Source of the DNA: Wagnerdoeblera sp046292685
Lineage (GTDB): Bacteria > Pseudomonadota > Alphaproteobacteria > Rhodobacterales > Rhodobacteraceae
Direction: 5' to 3'
DNA: 64,000 nt
Assembly: GCF_046292685.1 (NCBI RefSeq)
Contig: NZ_JBKBQM010000012.1
Span: forward strand, 1 to 64,000
Part shown: positions 36,601 through 44,572 of the stretch, piece after piece
Position numbering within the stretch: position 1 is the first letter of the stretch
Layout of the letters: each line of letters opens with the position of its first letter
The notes under the pieces: model-generated
What the model saw: the letters and a program-made list of their open reading frames with translations, nothing else
What the model was told of the DNA's origin: nothing
Databases searched by the model: none
Program-made: the position numbers and the translations under genes

Positions 36601-37124
36601 AAGACCTGTGCGGCTACCTGATGTATCCCAAGGTGTTTCTCGATTATCGCGCCCGCCATGCGACTTATGGCCCGGTGCGCACCCTGCCCACGCGCACCTT
36701 CTTTTACGGCATGGAACCTGGCGAGGAGATCACCGCCGAAATCGACCCCGGCAAGACGCTGGAAATCCGCCTGCAGACGGTGGGGGAAACCACCGACGAT
36801 GGCGAGGTGCGGGTGTTCTTCGAACTCAACGGCCAGCCGCGGGTGATCCGGGTGCCCAACCGCAGCGTGAAATCCGCCACCGCCCGCCGCCCCAAGGCCA
36901 CCGACGGCAACCCGGCGCATGTCGGCGCGCCGATGCCCGGCTCCATCGCCTCGGTCGCGGTGACGGTCGGGCAAAAGGTGAAGCCCGGCGACCTTCTGGT
37001 GACCATCGAGGCGATGAAGATGGAAACCGGCCTGCACGCCGACCGCGCCGGCACGGTCAAGGCTGTCCACGTCAGCCCCGGCGCGGGCGTCGAGGCCAAG
37101 GATCTACTGGTGGAACTGGACTGA
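33660..37124 (+). CDS. pyc: pyruvate carboxylase
   Basis: A 1154-residue single-chain enzyme that carboxylates pyruvate to oxaloacetate, refilling the TCA cycle. Domains in order: biotin carboxylase (about 5-450, starting ILIANRGEIAIRVMRAA), carboxyltransferase (about 540-810, with DTTMRDGHQSLLATRMR and the HTHDTAGI metal site), a tetramerisation/allosteric region, and the biotin carrier domain with the EAMKMETG motif, the biotinylated Lys at about 1120. The length fits the family. It diverges from the RTX protease over 253 bp and is followed by a complex palindromic repeat. Confidence 0.97.
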   Translation: MAEFKKILIANRGEIAIRVMRAANELGKRTVAVFAEEDKLGLHRFKADEAYRIGEGLSPVGAYLSIPEIIRVAKLSGADAIHPGYGLLSENPEFVEACVANGIAFIGPTAETMRALGDKASARRVAMAAGVPVIPATEVLGDDMAEVRRMAAEIGFPMMLKASWGGGGRGMRPILSPDELESKVREGRREAEAAFGNGEGYLEKMIQRARHVEVQILGDSHGGLYHLYERDCSVQRRNQKVVERAPAPYLSEAQRAEICELGLKIGRAVGYRNAGTVEFLMDMETGAFYFIEVNPRVQVEHTVTEEVTGIDIVRAQILIAEGATLAQATGAATQADVHLNGHAIQCRVTTEDPQNNFIPDYGRITAYRGATGMGIRLDGGTAYSGAVITRYYDSLLEKVTAWAPTPEMAIARMDRALREFRIRGVATNIAFVENLLKHPTFLSNEYHTKFIDTTPELFQFKRRRDRATKILTYIADITVNGHPETAGRPKPAEARAPRAPKVAPEPPPAGTADLLRELGPKGVADWMLAQTRVLVTDTTMRDGHQSLLATRMRSLDMIRVAPAYAANLPGLFSVECWGGATFDVAYRFLQECPWQRLRDLRAAMPNLLLQMLLRGANGVGYTNYPDNVVRAFVKQAAETGVDVFRVFDSLNWVENMRVAMDAVQEAGKICEGTVCYTGDLLDPDRSKYDLKYYVSMARELRAAGAHVLGLKDMAGLLKPAAARVLVKALKDETGLPVHLHTHDTAGIASGTILAAAEAGVDAVDCAMDALSGNTSQATLGTVVAALKGSERDTGLDMAAIRAISDYWDEVRAHYAAFESGMQAPSSEVYLHEMPGGQFTNLKAQARSLGLESRWPEVARTYAEVNRMFGDIVKVTPSSKVVGDMALMMVAQGLTRAQVEDPDTEVAFPDSVVDMMKGNLGQPPGGWPAALQAKVLKGEKPFTDRPGLHAAPVDLEATRADLLAKVRAMAGEDAELETIDDEDLCGYLMYPKVFLDYRARHATYGPVRTLPTRTFFYGMEPGEEITAEIDPGKTLEIRLQTVGETTDDGEVRVFFELNGQPRVIRVPNRSVKSATARRPKATDGNPAHVGAPMPGSIASVAVTVGQKVKPGDLLVTIEAMKMETGLHADRAGTVKAVHVSPGAGVEAKDLLVELD

Positions 37125-37139
37125 GGCAGCGCACCCGCC

Positions 37140-37231
37140 TTCATTTTCTGTCTCCAAATATCCCACGGGGCGCCCATCGTGTTCGCCATCGGTTCGAGAA
37201 CCGATGGGCGCCGGGGGGTGTGACCCCCCCC
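37140..37231 (-). repeat. dispersed palindromic repeat, copy G, with an extra nested palindrome
   Basis: TTCATTTTCTGTCTCCAAAT followed by ATCCCA marks the repeat end. Between it and the G/C hairpin GGGGGG-TGTGA-CCCCCC lie two competing stems: CCATCGGTT-CGAG-AACCGATGG (9 bp) or GGCGCCCATCG with CGATGGGCGCC (11 bp). It sits between the convergent ends of pyc and the TRAP large permease and could end transcription from both sides. Confidence 0.8.
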
Positions 37232-37259
37232 GCTTCCGCGCCCGCCACGGCTGCTGCGT

Positions 37260-38810
37260 TCAGAACACCGCGCGCGGCAGCCAGGTGGCGATGCCGGGGG
37301 CCAGCCAGATCAGCGCCATCACCGCCAGCTGCAAGACGATATAGGGTGCAACCCCGCGATAGATCATGCCGGTGGTCACTTCCGCGGGCGCCGCCCCGCG
37401 CAGGTAGAACAGCGAAAAGCCGAACGGCGGGGTCAGGAAACTGGTTTGCAGGTTCACCGCCAGCAACACCGCCAGCCAGATCGGATCGTGCCCCATCAGG
37501 ATCAAGGGCGGGATCAGCAGCGGCAGCAGAATCACCGAGATTTCCACGAAATCGAGGAAGAACCCCAGGACGAACACGAAGGCCATGGCAAAGACCAGCG
37601 CCCCTGTAGCCCCCCCCGGCAGCGCGGTCAGGATCGCGGCAACCCGGTGTTCGCCCCCCAGCCCCACAAAGACCAGCGAAAAGAACGATGCCATCAGGAT
37701 GGTGGCAAAGATCATGGATGTCACCACCATCGTCTGCGCCATCGCGGGCACCATGATGCCGCGGGCAAACAGCGCCCGCAGGCAGGCGGCAATCGCCGCC
37801 AGCGCCACCAGCCCCAGCCCGCCATACAGGGCCGCCAGCGCAAAGGCCCCTGCCCCGGCATCCGACCGCTGCAAGCGCACCGGCGCCAGCCCTGCCGCCA
37901 CCGCCAGCAGCACCAGCGCCCCCGCCCCGGCCAGCACCAGCCCGCGCGAGGCCCCCTGCCGCAGCCCCGCCAGCAGGATCGCGCCCACCGCACCGACGCT
38001 GGCGGCCTCGTTCGGGCTGGCGATGCCGCCGAGGATCGAGCCCAGAACCGCAACGATCAGCAGGACCGGGGGCAGGATCGCGCCCGACACCTCGCCCCGG
38101 CTGGGCTTCACCGTCCGGTGCTGCATCGCCGGTGCCACCGAAGGCCGCAGCCAGGCCAGCGCAAGGATATACAGGATATAGACCGCCACGAGCACCAGCC
38201 CGGGCACCAGGGCGGCGGCAAAGGTCTGGCCCACCGAAATCGTCTCGATGGAAAACTTGCCCTGCTTGTATTGCGCCTGCTGAAAGGCCGAACTCATCAC
38301 CTCGGCCAGGATGATCAGCAGCGTCGAAGGCGGGATGATCTGCCCGAGCGTGCCGGCGGTGGCCACCGTTCCGGCGGCCAGCGAAGGCGAATAGCCGTTT
38401 CGCAGCATCGCGGGCAGCGCGATCATGCCCATCGCCACCACGGTGGCGCCGACGATGCCGGTCGATGCCGCCAGCAGCGCGCCCACCAGCACCACCGACA
38501 CGCCCAGCCCGCCGCGCATGGCGCCGAACAGCCGGCCCATGGTTTCCAGCAACTCCCCGGCGATGCGGGATTTTTCCAGCACCACCCCCATGATGACGAA
38601 CAGCGGAATCGCCGTCAGCACCGGGTTGGTCAGCACCGCAAAGAACCGCTGCCCCAGGGCGCCCATCAGGTTCATGGAAAACGCATCCAGCGCCCAGCCC
38701 AGCACCGCGAACAGCGTGGCGACCCCGGCGATGGTGAAGGCCACCGGATAGCCCAGCAGGATGGCCCCGATCAGGGCTGCGAACATCAGAAGGTCCAGGG
38801 GAAGGGTCAT
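37260..38810 (-). CDS. TRAP transporter large permease subunit (DctM family)
   Basis: A 516-residue membrane protein with about 12-14 hydrophobic segments. Family signatures visible are GYPVAFTIAGVATLFAVLG, STGIVGATVVAMGMIALPAML and the C-terminal FFLDFVEISVILLPLLIPP with PPFGFSLFYLRG. It is the proton/sodium-coupled membrane part of the tripartite transporter. The start overlaps the dctQ stop (ATGA). As last gene of the hutIHGU-dctPQM run, it likely imports a compound of histidine metabolism. It is longer than some DctM proteins owing to a loop of extra helices in the middle (about 290-370). Confidence 0.92.
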   Translation of the reverse strand: MTLPLDLLMFAALIGAILLGYPVAFTIAGVATLFAVLGWALDAFSMNLMGALGQRFFAVLTNPVLTAIPLFVIMGVVLEKSRIAGELLETMGRLFGAMRGGLGVSVVLVGALLAASTGIVGATVVAMGMIALPAMLRNGYSPSLAAGTVATAGTLGQIIPPSTLLIILAEVMSSAFQQAQYKQGKFSIETISVGQTFAAALVPGLVLVAVYILYILALAWLRPSVAPAMQHRTVKPSRGEVSGAILPPVLLIVAVLGSILGGIASPNEAASVGAVGAILLAGLRQGASRGLVLAGAGALVLLAVAAGLAPVRLQRSDAGAGAFALAALYGGLGLVALAAIAACLRALFARGIMVPAMAQTMVVTSMIFATILMASFFSLVFVGLGGEHRVAAILTALPGGATGALVFAMAFVFVLGFFLDFVEISVILLPLLIPPLILMGHDPIWLAVLLAVNLQTSFLTPPFGFSLFYLRGAAPAEVTTGMIYRGVAPYIVLQLAVMALIWLAPGIATWLPRAVF

Positions 38811-39307
38811 GCCACCGCCCTCGCCCGCAGCACATCGCGCAAGAGCGCCGAGACGCCTTGCACCATCAGAAGCCCGGCATAGGCCGGGATCAGCGATTTC
38901 AAGAGGAAAGATGCCGGAATGCCGCCCACCGAAATCGGCCCTTCCCAGATGGCCCAGGACCGGCTGACCATCGGCCAGGACCACCACAGCAGCATCGCCA
39001 GCGCCGGGAACAGCAGCAGCACATGCCCGGCCAGGTCCACCCGCGCCTTGCCCGCATCGGTCATCTTCGCATGAAAGATATCCACCCGCACATGCCCGCC
39101 CACCAGCATCGTGTACCCCGCCCCCAGCATGAACAGCGACGCGTGCAGATACAGCACCGCCTCGTTCACGAAGATCGAGGTGAAGCCGAAGGCATAGCGC
39201 ATCACCACGATGGCGAATTGCAGCAGCACCATGGCCAGCGACAGCCACAGGGCAAAGGCGCCGACGGCGCGGTTGATGCGGTCCAGCGCATCGGCGATGG
39301 CGGTCAT
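38807..39307 (-). CDS. TRAP transporter small permease subunit (DctQ family)
   Basis: A 166-residue protein with four hydrophobic segments, the standard DctQ topology. It begins MTAIADALDRINRAVGAFALW and contains the typical FVNEAVLYLHASLFMLGAGYT and GHVRVDIFHAKMT segments. I place the start at the ATG at 39307, after a GGGGGGCAG stretch, not at the upstream ATG at 39334. It is coupled to the large subunit and lies 54 bp after dctP. Confidence 0.9.
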   Translation of the reverse strand: MTAIADALDRINRAVGAFALWLSLAMVLLQFAIVVMRYAFGFTSIFVNEAVLYLHASLFMLGAGYTMLVGGHVRVDIFHAKMTDAGKARVDLAGHVLLLFPALAMLLWWSWPMVSRSWAIWEGPISVGGIPASFLLKSLIPAYAGLLMVQGVSALLRDVLRARAVA

Positions 39308-39361
39308 GTCTGCCCCCCGGAATGTTGGCGGCACGAGGCCCCCCCGCGCCGCCCCGCGGCC

Positions 39362-40453
39362 TCAGCCGCCGTAGTTGTAGCTCAGGCCGCGGGCGATCAT
39401 CTGCCCGCTGTCGGCGTGGGGCATGTATTCCACCATCAGCTGCCGATAGGCCAGGAAGCTTTCGGTGATGCGCCTGACCAGATCGTCGTTGCTGGCGCGC
39501 AGTTCGGCAATGACCTCGCCCATGGCATTGCCCATGGCCACGATCACATCCTCGGGCAGCTGGCGCACCGTGACGCCGTGCTGGGTGGTCAATTCGCGCA
39601 AGGCCAGCGCGTGCTTGGTGGTGTATTCGGTCAGCACCGGGTTGTAGAGGCTCTCGGCCGCCTTTTCGACCGCCATCTTCAGATCGTCCGGCAGGTCGGT
39701 CCAGGCCTTGGCATTCACCGCGCATTCCTCGGCCGAGGACGGCTCGCCCACGCCGGGGCCGTAATAGTTCTTGGCGACCTGCTGCAACCCGAGGGCACTG
39801 TCCGACCACGGGCCGATGAATTCGCCCGCATCCAGCGCCCCCGATTGCAGCGCCTGGAACATGGCCGGGCCCGACATCGCCTCGACCGCCATGCCGATCT
39901 TGGCGCAGACTTCGGAATTGAGCCCCGTCGTGCGGTATTTCAGGCCCTTGAGGTCATCGAGGCTGTTGACCTCGTTGCGGAACCAGCCGGCCCATTGCGG
40001 GCCCGAGTTGCCGCACAGGAAGGGCTTGAGCCCGAAGCGGCCATACATCTCGTCATACAGCGCCTGGCCGCCGCCGTGCAGCATCCAGCCGTGCTGCTCG
40101 ATGGCCGTCAGGCCCAGCGGCTGGCTGCCGAACAGCAGGATGCCCTTGGATTTCGACCCCCAGTAGGCCGGAACGGCATGATAGATTTCCGCCGTGCCTT
40201 CGGCCACGGCATCGAACACGCCCGGCCCGGGCACGATCTCGCCAGCGGCGAACAGTTCCACCTGAATCCGCCCGCCCGACAGCGCGGTGATGCGGTCGGC
40301 CAGCATCTGCGCGGCCACTCCCGGCCCCGGCAGGTTGCGCGGCCAGGCCGAAACCATGCGCCACTTGATCGTGCCTTGTGCGATGGCCGGGGCGGCCAGG
40401 GTGGCCGCCGCGGCGCCGACACCGGCGGTGGCGAGGAAGTCACGTCTTTTCAT
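39362..40453 (-). CDS. TRAP transporter substrate-binding protein (DctP family, Tat-type signal)
   Basis: A 363-residue periplasmic binding protein. The N-terminus MKRRDFLATAGVGAAAATLA with AIA cleavage near 25 is a twin-arginine (RRDFL) signal, so it is exported folded. The body contains GLKYRTTGLNSEVCAKIG and DAGEFIGPWSD, typical of the TakP-like branch that binds keto acids and related carboxylates as dimers. It lies 36 bp after hutU with a HutC-like operator in that gap. This context suggests urocanate, histidine or imidazole carboxylates as ligand, which is inference. AGGAAGGAGAG precedes its ATG. Confidence 0.9.
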   Translation of the reverse strand: MKRRDFLATAGVGAAAATLAAPAIAQGTIKWRMVSAWPRNLPGPGVAAQMLADRITALSGGRIQVELFAAGEIVPGPGVFDAVAEGTAEIYHAVPAYWGSKSKGILLFGSQPLGLTAIEQHGWMLHGGGQALYDEMYGRFGLKPFLCGNSGPQWAGWFRNEVNSLDDLKGLKYRTTGLNSEVCAKIGMAVEAMSGPAMFQALQSGALDAGEFIGPWSDSALGLQQVAKNYYGPGVGEPSSAEECAVNAKAWTDLPDDLKMAVEKAAESLYNPVLTEYTTKHALALRELTTQHGVTVRQLPEDVIVAMGNAMGEVIAELRASNDDLVRRITESFLAYRQLMVEYMPHADSGQMIARGLSYNYGG

Positions 40454-40473
40454 GGGTCTCTCCTTCCTGTTGG

Positions 40474-40489
40474 ATATGTGCAGACTTTA
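40474..40489. promoter_or_regulatory. candidate second HutC operator, before the TRAP genes
   Basis: ATATGTGCAGACTTTA shares the 12-base core ATATGTGCAGAC with the palindrome in the hutI-hutF divergent region (45766-45783), read on the other strand. It lies in the 36-bp gap between the hutU stop and dctP. One half-site is perfect and the other has changes, so binding may be weaker. Confidence 0.5.
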
Positions 40490-42175
40490 TCAGCTTTTCA
40501 GAATGCCCGGCAGATGCAAGCCATGTTCGCGGGCGCAGTCGATGGCGATGTCATAGCCGGCATCGGCATGGCGCATGACGCCGGTGGCGGGGTCGTTCCA
40601 CAGCACGCGCTCGATGCGCCGGTCGGCATCTTCGGACCCGTCGCAGCAGATCACCATGCCGGAGTGCTGGCTGTAGCCCATGCCCACCCCGCCGCCGTGG
40701 TGCAGCGATACCCAGGTGGCGCCGGATGCACAGTTCAGCAGCGCATTGAGCAGCGGCCAGTCGCTGACGGCATCCGAGCCATCCTTCATCGCCTCGGTTT
40801 CGCGGTTGGGGCTGGCCACGGACCCCGAATCGAGGTGATCGCGCCCGATCACCACCGGGGCCTTCAGCTCGCCCTTGCGCACCATCTCGTTGATGGCAAG
40901 GCCCGCCCGGTGCCGGTCGCCCAGGCCGATCCACATGATGCGCGCGGGCAAGCCCTGGAACGCGATGCGGTCTGCGGCCATGTCCAGCCAGCGGTGCAGG
41001 TGGGCGTTGTCGGGGAACAGCTCCTTCATCCGCCGGTCGGTCTTGTAGATATCCTCGGGGTCGCCCGACAGCGCGGCCCAGCGGAACGGGCCGATCCCGC
41101 GGCAGAACAGCGGGCGGATGTAGGCGGGGACAAAGCCGGGAAAGGCAAAGGCGTTTTCCAGCCCTTCGTCCTTGGCGACCTGCCGGATGTTGTTGCCGTA
41201 ATCCAGCGTCGGCACCCCGGCATTCCAGAAATCCACCATCGCGGCGACATGCGCCCGCATGCTGGCGCGGGCGGCGCGTTCCACCGCAGCGGGGTCGGTT
41301 TCCTGCTTTGCCCGCCATTCCGCCACCGTCCAGCCCGCGGGGCAATAGCCGTGCAGCGGGTCATGTGCGCTGGTCTGGTCGGTGACGATGTCGGGGCGGG
41401 GGCCACCGGCCTTCATGCGGGCGACCAGTTCGGGGAACACCTCGGCCGCGTTGCCGATCAGCGCGACCGACTTTGCCTCGCCCTTGGCCGCCCAATCGGC
41501 GATCATGGCAAGGGCTTCGTCGAGGCTGTGGGCCTTGGCATCGCAATAGCGGGTGCGGATGCGGAAATCGGCGCGGGTTTCGTCCACCTCTACCGCCAGG
41601 CAGCAGGCGCCGGCCATCACGGCGGCCAGGGGCTGCGCGCCGCCCATGCCGCCAAGGCCCCCGGTCAGGATCCAGCGGCCTTTCAGGTTGCCGCCGTAAT
41701 GCTGGCGCCCGGCCTCGGCAAAGGTTTCGTAGGTTCCCTGCACAATGCCTTGGGTGCCAATGTAAATCCACGATCCGGCGGTCATCTGGCCGTACATCGC
41801 CAGGCCCTTGCGATCCAGTTCGTTGAAATGCTCCCACGTTGCCCAGTGCGGCACGAGGTTGGAGTTGGCGATCAGCACGCGCGGGGCATCCTTGTGGGTG
41901 CGGAACACGCCCACCGGCTTGCCCGACTGCACCAGCAGGGTTTCGTCATCGTTGAGGCCCCGCAGCGTGGCCACGATGCGGTCGAAATCGTCCCAGGTGC
42001 GTGCGGCGCGGCCGATGCCGCCATAGACCACCAGTTCGTGCGGATTTTCCGCCACATCGGGGTGCAGGTTGTTCATCAGCATCCGCAAGGGCGCCTCGGT
42101 CAGCCAGCTCTTGCAGCTGATCTCGGGGCCGGTGGGGGGGAACACGTCGCGGATGTTGTGGCGGGGGCTGGTCAT
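40490..42175 (-). CDS. hutU: urocanate hydratase (urocanase)
   Basis: A 561-residue NAD-dependent enzyme turning urocanate into imidazolonepropionate, step two of histidine breakdown. Recognised stretches are ELVVYGGIGRAARTWDDFD, TGGLGGMGGAQPLA (NAD region), DQTSAHDPLHGY, and near the C-terminus WVSLHHGGGVGMGYSQHSGM. The length matches the family (about 555). The ATG at 42175 overlaps the hutG stop by four bases. It is the last hut enzyme gene before the transporter. Confidence 0.97.
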   Translation of the reverse strand: MTSPRHNIRDVFPPTGPEISCKSWLTEAPLRMLMNNLHPDVAENPHELVVYGGIGRAARTWDDFDRIVATLRGLNDDETLLVQSGKPVGVFRTHKDAPRVLIANSNLVPHWATWEHFNELDRKGLAMYGQMTAGSWIYIGTQGIVQGTYETFAEAGRQHYGGNLKGRWILTGGLGGMGGAQPLAAVMAGACCLAVEVDETRADFRIRTRYCDAKAHSLDEALAMIADWAAKGEAKSVALIGNAAEVFPELVARMKAGGPRPDIVTDQTSAHDPLHGYCPAGWTVAEWRAKQETDPAAVERAARASMRAHVAAMVDFWNAGVPTLDYGNNIRQVAKDEGLENAFAFPGFVPAYIRPLFCRGIGPFRWAALSGDPEDIYKTDRRMKELFPDNAHLHRWLDMAADRIAFQGLPARIMWIGLGDRHRAGLAINEMVRKGELKAPVVIGRDHLDSGSVASPNRETEAMKDGSDAVSDWPLLNALLNCASGATWVSLHHGGGVGMGYSQHSGMVICCDGSEDADRRIERVLWNDPATGVMRHADAGYDIAIDCAREHGLHLPGILKS

Positions 42176-42972
42176 GGCATCACCTTCAGAACGGGGGCCA
42201 AAGCGGCGATTTTCTTGAGGATTTCGGCAAGGATCGGGCGCAGGCGCGCGGCCTTTTGCGCCGAGTAGGCATAAGGGGCGGATTCGGTTTCCAGATGGGT
42301 GGATTGCGCCAGTTCCATCTGGATCGCGTGCCAACCCCGATCGGGGCGGCCGTAATGGCGCGTGGTCCAGCCGCCCTTGAAGCGGCCGTTGAGGATGTGG
42401 CTGTAACCTGTTGCATTTGCGCAGGTTTCCAGCGCAGCAGCTTCGATCCGCGGGTCGCAGCTGGCCCCGCCTGCGGTGCCGATGTTGAAATCGGGCAGCG
42501 TGCCGGGGAACAGGAAGGGGATATGGCTGCGGATCGAATGGCAATCGTACAGGATCGCCACCCCGTGCAAGCTGCGCACCCGTTCCATCTCGGCCGTCAG
42601 GGCGGCGTGGTAGGGGGCGTGGAAGTCGGCCCGGCGCTGCGCGATGTCGGCCGCATCCGGGGGGGTGTCCCAGATCGGGGCGCCGTCGAAATCGGTCAGG
42701 GGCACCAGATCGGTGCTGTTCTGGCCAGGATAGAGGCTTGCGCCATCCGGCGGGCGGTTGGCGTCGATGACGTAGCGGTGAAAGGTGGCGCGCACCGTGG
42801 TGGCGTCGGGCAGAAGCCCGTCGTAGAGCCGTTCGATATGCCAGTCGGTATCGGAGAGCTCTTGCCCGCGGGCGTTCAGGCGGGCACGGATGCCTTCGGG
42901 CAGCCAGGTGCCGGTATGCGGCAGGCCGAGGATGACGGGGCCGGTGCCGCGGGTGACCTCGACCGGGGTCAT
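42172..42972 (-). CDS. hutG: N-formylglutamate deformylase (amidohydrolase)
   Basis: A 266-residue metal hydrolase releasing formate from N-formylglutamate, the last step of the five-step hut route. Metal-binding and family segments are VILGLPHTGTWLP, TFHRYVIDANRPP, YDCHSIRSHIPFLFPG and HILNGRFKGGWTTRHYG. With hutF present, formiminoglutamate first loses ammonia and then formate. It follows hutH by 82 bp, a gap that holds a palindromic repeat, and is coupled to hutU. Confidence 0.93.
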   Translation of the reverse strand: MTPVEVTRGTGPVILGLPHTGTWLPEGIRARLNARGQELSDTDWHIERLYDGLLPDATTVRATFHRYVIDANRPPDGASLYPGQNSTDLVPLTDFDGAPIWDTPPDAADIAQRRADFHAPYHAALTAEMERVRSLHGVAILYDCHSIRSHIPFLFPGTLPDFNIGTAGGASCDPRIEAAALETCANATGYSHILNGRFKGGWTTRHYGRPDRGWHAIQMELAQSTHLETESAPYAYSAQKAARLRPILAEILKKIAALAPVLKVMP

Positions 42973-42988
42973 GGCTGCACCCGGGTCA

Positions 42989-43053
42989 GGGGGGCCTTCT
43001 GCCCCCCTCGGCCTGCGGCCTCACCCCCCGAGGATATTTGCGGACAGAAAATG
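42989..43053 (+). repeat. dispersed palindromic repeat, copy C, inside the hut operon
   Basis: A 7-bp stem GGGGGGC-CTTCT-GCCCCCC, a CGGCCTGCGGCC segment, CACCCCCCGAGGATATTT and GCGGACAGAAAATGA. It fills almost all of the 82-bp gap between hutH and hutG, so it will be transcribed and could adjust the hutH:hutG ratio. Confidence 0.85.
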
Positions 43054-43054
43054 A

Positions 43055-44572
43055 TCACAGCGCGAACTCCAGTCCGGTGGCGGCGACGAGGGTGCCGTTG
43101 CGGACCAGGGCGGCCGCGGCGGCGATGTCGGGGGCAAGGGTGCGGTCCTGGGTGACGGCGGGGCTGACGGCGCGGATGGCGGCCAGCGCCGATTGCAGGC
43201 GGGGCGAGGTGGGCAGTGGCGCGCGGAACTCGATGCCTTGCGCGGCGCACAGCGCCTCGACCCCGAGGATGACGGCGAGGTTGTCCACCATCCGCGCAAG
43301 GCGGCGCGCGCCGTGCGCGGCCATCGAGACGTGATCCTCCTGATTGGCGGAGGTGGGGGTGCTGTCGGTGCTGCAAGGATGGGCGAGGTGCTTGTTCTCG
43401 CTCATCAGGGCGGCGGTGGTGACCTCGGCGATCATCAGGCCGGAGTTGAGGCCCGGATCGGGCGTCAGGAAGGGCGGCAGGTCGTGGGACAGCGTGGGGT
43501 CCACCATCAGCGCGACGCGGCGCTGCGCGATGGCGCCGGTTTCGGCTAGGGCCAGGGCGATGATGTCGGCGGCGAAGGCCACGGGTTCGGCATGGAAGTT
43601 GCCGCCCGAGACGATGCCGCGCGCGGTGACAAGCGGGTTGTCGGTGACGGCATTCGCCTCGGTTTCAAGGGTTTGCGCGGCAAAGCGCAACAGGTCGACG
43701 CCTGCGCCGTTCACCTGCGGCACGCAGCGGATGCAATAGGGATCCTGCACCCGGGTATCGCCATCGCGGTGGCTGTCGCGGATGAGGCTGCCGGCCATCA
43801 GGCCGCGCATGGCCTCTGCCACCGCGATCTGGCCGCGGTGGCCGCGCAAGGCGTGGATTTCCTCCTGCAAGGGCGCGTCCGAGCCCATGATGGCATCGGT
43901 GGACAGGCAGGCGGTGACCAGCGCCGATTGCGCGCAGCGCCAGGCACCCCAGAGCCCTGCCAGCGCGCAGGCGGTGGAAAATTGCGTGCCGTTGATTAGC
44001 CCCAGCCCTTCCTTGGGGCCGAGGGTGACAGGCACCAGCCCCGCCGCCGCCAGTGCCTGGGCGCCGGGCATCCGGGTGCCGCGGAACATGGCCTCGCCCT
44101 GCCCGATCATCGCGGCGGTCATGTGGGCAAGCGGCGCGAGGTCGCCCGAGGCGCCGACCGAACCCTGGGAGGGCACCACGGGGGTGACGCCGGCGGCGAG
44201 CATCGCCTCGATCAGGGCGATCACCTCCCACCGCACGCCCGAGGCGCCGCGACCGAGCGAAAGGAGTTTCAGCACCATCATCAGGCGGGTGGTGGCCTCA
44301 TCCAGCGGCTCGCCCACGCCGCAGCAATGCGACAGGATCAGGTTGCGCTGCAGCGTCGCGGTGTCCCTGGCCGCGATCTTGACCGAGGCGAGCTTGCCGA
44401 AGCCGGTGTTGACGCCGTAAACCGCCGCCGCGCCTTCGGCGGCGTCGCGCACGCGGGCGGCGGCGGCCTCGATTGCGGGGCGGCAGGCGGGGTCGAGCCG
44501 GGCCGGGGCGCCCGTGCGCCAAAGCGTTTCCAGCGTTTCCAGCCGGGTCGCGCCGGGGGTGAGGGTCAGCAT
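43055..44572 (-). CDS. hutH: histidine ammonia-lyase (histidase)
   Basis: A 505-residue enzyme removing ammonia from histidine to give urocanate. The self-made MIO cofactor arises from Ala-Ser-Gly at 141-143 in VGASGDLAPLAH, matching the family position. Further signatures are YGVNTGFGKLA, LINGTQFSTA, RVQDPYCIRCVPQV and GGNFHAEPVAF. The ATG at 44572 overlaps the hutI stop by 7 bp. Second gene in the minus-strand operon. Confidence 0.97.
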   Translation of the reverse strand: MLTLTPGATRLETLETLWRTGAPARLDPACRPAIEAAAARVRDAAEGAAAVYGVNTGFGKLASVKIAARDTATLQRNLILSHCCGVGEPLDEATTRLMMVLKLLSLGRGASGVRWEVIALIEAMLAAGVTPVVPSQGSVGASGDLAPLAHMTAAMIGQGEAMFRGTRMPGAQALAAAGLVPVTLGPKEGLGLINGTQFSTACALAGLWGAWRCAQSALVTACLSTDAIMGSDAPLQEEIHALRGHRGQIAVAEAMRGLMAGSLIRDSHRDGDTRVQDPYCIRCVPQVNGAGVDLLRFAAQTLETEANAVTDNPLVTARGIVSGGNFHAEPVAFAADIIALALAETGAIAQRRVALMVDPTLSHDLPPFLTPDPGLNSGLMIAEVTTAALMSENKHLAHPCSTDSTPTSANQEDHVSMAAHGARRLARMVDNLAVILGVEALCAAQGIEFRAPLPTSPRLQSALAAIRAVSPAVTQDRTLAPDIAAAAALVRNGTLVAATGLEFAL

